From NCBI GenBank assembly GCA_017504735.1, contig JAFVQP010000038.1:1-15566 (forward strand): 15,566 nucleotides of DNA, read 5' to 3'. Positions 13,269-15,566 of the stretch are shown here, one piece after another; the first letter of the stretch is position 1, and each line of letters begins with the position of its first letter. The stretch comes from Clostridia bacterium. Its GTDB lineage: Bacteria > Bacillota_A > Clostridia > Christensenellales > Borkfalkiaceae. Both the position numbers and the translations under genes were made by a program. The notes under the pieces were generated by a model that did no database searches, was not told the DNA's origin, and saw nothing but the letters and a program-made list of their open reading frames with translations.

Positions 13269-13436
13269 GCAAGCCAATGGCTTGCAATTCACGGAGCGTC
13301 AGCGAGAATTCACGCACCATCAGGCGCAATTCACGGAGCGTCAGCGAGAATTCACGCGCCATCAGGCGCAATTCATGGAGTGCCAGCGAGAATTCACGAA
13401 CGCTACACGTTCAATTCACGCCGTAAGGCAATTCAC
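13269..13436. repeat. Hairpin array E (linker AATTCAC)
   Basis: Linker AATTCAC/T at 13286, 13307, 13328, 13349, 13370, 13391, 13413 and 13430. Units: GCAAGCC-AAT-GGCTTGC (13269-13285), GGAGCGTCAGCGAG (13293 and 13335), GCACC-ATCA-GGCGC (13314), GCGCC-ATCA-GGCGC (13356), GGAGTGCCAGCGAG (13377), GAACG-CTACA-CGTTC (13398), GCC-GTAA-GGC (13420). Two units alternate as a 42-bp higher-order repeat. The linker is the same as in the right half of array A, 9 kb away. It ends 10 bp from the LysM stop. Bases 13231-13268, between terminator and array, hold nothing recognisable. Confidence 0.92.
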
Positions 13437-13446
13437 TCCCAAAAAA

Positions 13447-13728
13447 TCAAATCCTCACTCTCATCCCGATATAAAACACATCCGTACCGTTTTTTCGGCG
13501 GTAGTTTTCCTCGTTTCCGCAAAGCAGAGCTTTCGTGTCCCCCTCTTGCACGGTGTAAGCGTTGCCTTGCTCCTTGGGGATTGCAAGAATTTGCCCTGCA
13601 AACGGTGGTGCGGACAAGCCGTTTGTACTTGCCAGCAACCATTCTGACACGGAAAAATAGTCCGCAATTTCTTTTAGCGTTTGCCCCTTTTTCACCTGAT
13701 AAAATTCCCGATAAACTGTATTCAGCAT
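13447..13728 (-). CDS. Small LysM-domain protein
   Basis: The 93-residue product has one clear LysM domain at 10-51 (YQVKKGQTLKEIADYF, then S-x-x-x-L-x-x-x-N, ending GQILAIP), a fold that binds N-acetylglucosamine in peptidoglycan or coat polysaccharide. A second degenerate LysM-like segment follows at 58-93 (YTVQEGDT, ending GMRVRI). There is no signal peptide, as in several spore-coat LysM proteins. I chose ATG 13728 because the LysM begins nine residues later. The frame is open up to 13785, but the added residues are unlike any LysM protein N-terminus. No ribosome site is visible; TATAGT lies six bases upstream, suggesting a leaderless message. Array E follows its stop. Confidence 0.82.
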   Translation of the reverse strand: MLNTVYREFYQVKKGQTLKEIADYFSVSEWLLASTNGLSAPPFAGQILAIPKEQGNAYTVQEGDTKALLCGNEENYRRKNGTDVFYIGMRVRI

Positions 13729-13734
13729 AGTTTT

Positions 13735-13763
13735 ACTATATGCACGCAAGTAACACAATATAA
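13735..13763 (-). promoter_or_regulatory. Possible promoter at the LysM start (leaderless candidate)
   Basis: TATAGT on the minus strand (13740-13735) ends six bases before ATG 13728. The -35 at 17 bp is weak (TTATAT, 13763-13758). Confidence 0.45.
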
Positions 13764-13766
13764 CAC

Positions 13767-13794
13767 AAGCCGACGCAGTTTCCAACGTCGGCTT
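13767..13794 (-). terminator. Terminator of the beta-helix lipoprotein gene
   Basis: Perfect 9-bp arms AAGCCGACG (13767-13775) and CGTCGGCTT (13786-13794) with a 10-nt loop. The minus-strand tail is GTGTTATATTGTGTT, moderately T-rich. It starts 24 bp past the 13818 stop. The plus side is followed by TGTTCGTTTTT. Confidence 0.7.
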
Positions 13795-13817
13795 TGTTCG
13801 TTTTTATTTGGTTTTAT

Positions 13818-14600
13818 TTATGCTTTTACAACTTCGTACCAGTCACCGTTTTGTACAACCTTGTAACCCTCAGCAACAGTGATGTTGTCGTTTGCAAGGT
13901 TTGCAGGAAGTTCTGCAGGGTTAAACTTGTAGAACTTACCACCCCTGATTACAATCGTACCAACTTTGCTGTCGCTACTGTTTAAAGTCCAGTAAGGGGT
14001 CTGACACTTGAATTCACCGCCGTTGATTTCGATGATACCGCCGTTCTTTACATAAAGAAGGTCATACTGGTAATCGTCGCCAGCGCCTTCGTTGGTGTAA
14101 ACACCGCCGTTAATAACAATCTTACCACCGTCAGCCCAAAGAGCCATGCTCCAGTCACAGCTAGTTACAGCATTAATAGTACCGTTACCATTGAGGGTAA
14201 GGGTACCGCTCTTCACACAAAATACACCGTCACCAACCATATCGTTGGGAATAGAAATATTTGCCATAAGATCAACCACAAGGTTCTTTGTTATATATAC
14301 GGTAGAATCAAGCTCAATATTTTTATCAACGGCATATATCCCACCTTTTTCAACTGCTTGCAAAAAAACTACTTCATTAATGTCAATATATTCGCCAATA
14401 TAGCTATCCCCACAAATGCAAGTATAAATTGTATATCCTTCCTCATTAGAGGTAGGTTCCACTACTTCCATTCTATATCTATGCGTCGTGTGTTCATTGA
14501 CATGTCCAACGTCCGAATCTTTCACTTCCTTACACCCAACTGCGCACCCAAATAATACGCAGGATAATGATATAAGCAAAATTTTCTTTGTTTTTATCAT
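13818..14600 (-). CDS. Lipoprotein with a CGDSY-type module and a beta-helix-like domain
   Basis: The 260-residue product has a signal peptide with lipobox AVGC (Cys at residue 23). A module at about 36-72 has HTTHRYRMEVVEPTSNEEGY followed by TIYTCICGDSYIGEY. This is the HxH...PT...GYTxYTCxCGDSY repeat found in many Clostridia surface proteins, here as a single copy. From about 105 on, short repeated turns (TLTLNGNGTINA, GGKIVINGGVYTN, GGIIEINGGEFKC, GTIVIRGGKFYKF) look like rungs of a right-handed parallel beta-helix. It ends VAEGYKVVQNGDWYEVVKA, a tail often seen after such helices. I chose ATG 14600 because GGAGAG lies just upstream; the ATG at 14612 lacks a site. It is an outer-surface protein, probably binding rather than catalytic. 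It has its own consensus promoter with an operator-like palindrome. Confidence 0.88.
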   Translation of the reverse strand: MIKTKKILLISLSCVLFGCAVGCKEVKDSDVGHVNEHTTHRYRMEVVEPTSNEEGYTIYTCICGDSYIGEYIDINEVVFLQAVEKGGIYAVDKNIELDSTVYITKNLVVDLMANISIPNDMVGDGVFCVKSGTLTLNGNGTINAVTSCDWSMALWADGGKIVINGGVYTNEGAGDDYQYDLLYVKNGGIIEINGGEFKCQTPYWTLNSSDSKVGTIVIRGGKFYKFNPAELPANLANDNITVAEGYKVVQNGDWYEVVKA

Positions 14601-14626
14601 AAGACTCTCCACTCTTGATTTCTACT

Positions 14627-14655
14627 ATTATAACACTTTTAAAAAGTGTTGTCAA
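14627..14655 (-). promoter_or_regulatory. Consensus promoter with a palindromic operator in the spacer
   Basis: On the minus strand a perfect TTGACA (14655-14650), 17-bp spacer and perfect TATAAT (14632-14627). The 19-bp sequence AACACTTTTAAAAAGTGTT (14632-14650) has perfect 9-bp arms and exactly fills the space between the boxes, touching one base of each. A repressor bound there would block RNA polymerase. Transcription should start near 14620. Confidence 0.9.
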
Positions 14656-14700
14656 TATCTTCCAAAAATTTTCACCGTTCTATTTCTAGAGGACAGCTCG

Positions 14701-14706
14701 TACAAT
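14701..14706 (+). promoter_or_regulatory. -10 box five bases before the flippase start
   Basis: TACAAT (14701-14706) ends five bases before ATG 14712. There is no convincing ribosome site; AGAGGA (14688-14694 region) is about 17 bases away. The -35 is weak (TTCTAT 14678-14683). This suggests a leaderless message. Confidence 0.45.
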
Positions 14707-14711
14707 AGAGT

Positions 14712-15566
14712 ATGAAAAAGACGACTACACAAAACACCGTTGCCCTTACCGCATCCATCGTCACGGGTCTATCCGTTGCCGAGCGTGCTTTGGGCTTTTT
14801 ATACCGCATTGTCCTTTCTCGTTTAATCGGTGCAGAGGGATTGGGGCTTTACCAAGTCGCCCTCTCCCTTTTCGCGCTCTTCCTCACCATCGGTACGGGC
14901 GGTATCCCCATCACCGTATCCCGTATGATTTCAAAAAGTAAAGCGGAAAACCGCCCCTTGGACGAACACCGCGCCGTGGGGGCAGGGCTACTGCTCTCCC
15001 TGCTTCTTACCTTGCCCGTATGCCTAGTGCTTATCCCCTTCGGGGATAAGTTAGGCTTTCTTTTCGCCGATAAACGTGCTTTCCCCATCTTCCGCATTTT
15101 GCTTGTGGGGTTGTGCTTTTCTTCCCTTTACGCCGTTTTCCGCGGTAGTTTTTGGGGGAATAAACAATTCCTTCTTCCGTCCATTTTAGAAATCGCAGAA
15201 GAATCGGTGATGGTGATTGCAGGGATATTGCTTTTACGCAACGCTCCCATCGGAACGGGTGCCGAGCGTGCCGCCTGGGCGGTTGTCCTTTCCTACCTCT
15301 TCTCTTTCACCGCATCCACCCTTTGCTTTTTCTTCCGCGGCGGTAAACTTTCACCCCCTCAAAACGCCTTAAAACCATTATTCAACGCAACCCTGCCTAT
15401 CACCTCCGTCCGCGCAAGCAGTTCTTTGGTAAACTCTGCGGTGGCGGTTTTATTGCCCGTAATGCTCATTCGTACAGGACTTGACAGCAGCGAAGCCCTT
15501 ACCCTTTTCGGTGTGGTTTCAGGTATGGTTTTGCCCATTCTTTTCATCCCGACAACCATCATCGGC
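14712..15566 (+). CDS. SpoVB/MurJ-type lipid flippase of the MOP family, N-terminal part
   Basis: The frame from ATG 14712 is open for 285 codons to the window edge, so the C-terminal part (usually another 200-250 residues) is missing. Its start, MKKTTTQNTVALTASIVTG, and then RIVLSRLIGAEGLGLYQVALSLFAL and TIGTGGIPITVSRMISK closely follow the first two helices and loop of the polysaccharide-synthesis/SpoVB branch of MOP flippases. Seven or eight further hydrophobic spans follow. These membrane proteins move lipid-linked sugars such as lipid II across the membrane; SpoVB is needed for spore cortex synthesis in Bacillus. Distinction of SpoVB from YabM/YtgP-like paralogues needs the full length. 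It is divergent from the 13818 lipoprotein. Confidence 0.93.
   Translation, partial: MKKTTTQNTVALTASIVTGLSVAERALGFLYRIVLSRLIGAEGLGLYQVALSLFALFLTIGTGGIPITVSRMISKSKAENRPLDEHRAVGAGLLLSLLLTLPVCLVLIPFGDKLGFLFADKRAFPIFRILLVGLCFSSLYAVFRGSFWGNKQFLLPSILEIAEESVMVIAGILLLRNAPIGTGAERAAWAVVLSYLFSFTASTLCFFFRGGKLSPPQNALKPLFNATLPITSVRASSSLVNSAVAVLLPVMLIRTGLDSSEALTLFGVVSGMVLPILFIPTTIIG

Noticed and set aside
13068..13730. Plus-strand frame (and 13249-13647) with repeated peptide such as HGASARIHAPSGAI
   Set aside because: The apparent repeat protein is a translation of array E; it runs antisense through the LysM gene and lacks a ribosome site.

Overview
The window looks like chromosomal DNA of a Gram-positive, Clostridia-like Firmicute of moderate GC. 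Reasons: a PyrK/PyrD class 1B dihydroorotate dehydrogenase, Shine-Dalgarno sites close to AGGAGG, several lipoproteins, a LysM protein, a SpoVB-type flippase (which suggests a spore-forming lineage), and sigma-A promoters near consensus. Most genes lie on the minus strand.

Layout. 1-212: 3' end of an HU-type DNA-binding protein with its terminator. 345-938: unknown two-helix membrane protein. 1063-1770: minus-strand beta-propeller-like protein. 1812-2861: trpS. 2916-3086: possible small plus-strand membrane peptide. 3071-11309: a pyrimidine operon on the minus strand, in transcription order pyrB, pyrC, three envelope-protein genes, pyrF, pyrK, pyrD, pyrE. A near-consensus promoter (11342-11370) lies just upstream of pyrB. 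The leader is only about 25 nt, with no room for a PyrR attenuator. 11417-12112: metallophosphoesterase. 12292-12951: plus-strand protein of unknown function. 13447-13728: LysM protein. 13818-14600: beta-helix-like lipoprotein with an operator-like palindrome inside its promoter. 14712 to the end: N-terminal 285 codons of a SpoVB/MurJ-type flippase.

The operon encodes five of the six UMP steps at the enzyme level: aspartate carbamoyltransferase, dihydroorotase, dihydroorotate dehydrogenase B (PyrD with its electron-transfer partner PyrK), orotate phosphoribosyltransferase and OMP decarboxylase. carA/carB are not in the window. Three genes for a single-pass membrane protein and two lipoproteins sit between pyrC and pyrF with tight spacing.

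The most unusual content is a set of short-hairpin arrays at 3753-3948, 4931-5398, 6171-6368, 12968-13175 and 13269-13436. In the clearest ones a constant 7-8 nt linker (GTGAATTG, GTGAAGTT, TCGATAT or their complements) alternates with mini-hairpins whose stem sequences differ from unit to unit but stay self-complementary. Within three arrays the linker flips to its reverse complement halfway. Each array begins within about 0-17 bp of the stop codon of the gene read into it, and three fill successive gaps of the pyr operon. This is not CRISPR and has no coding explanation that I can see.
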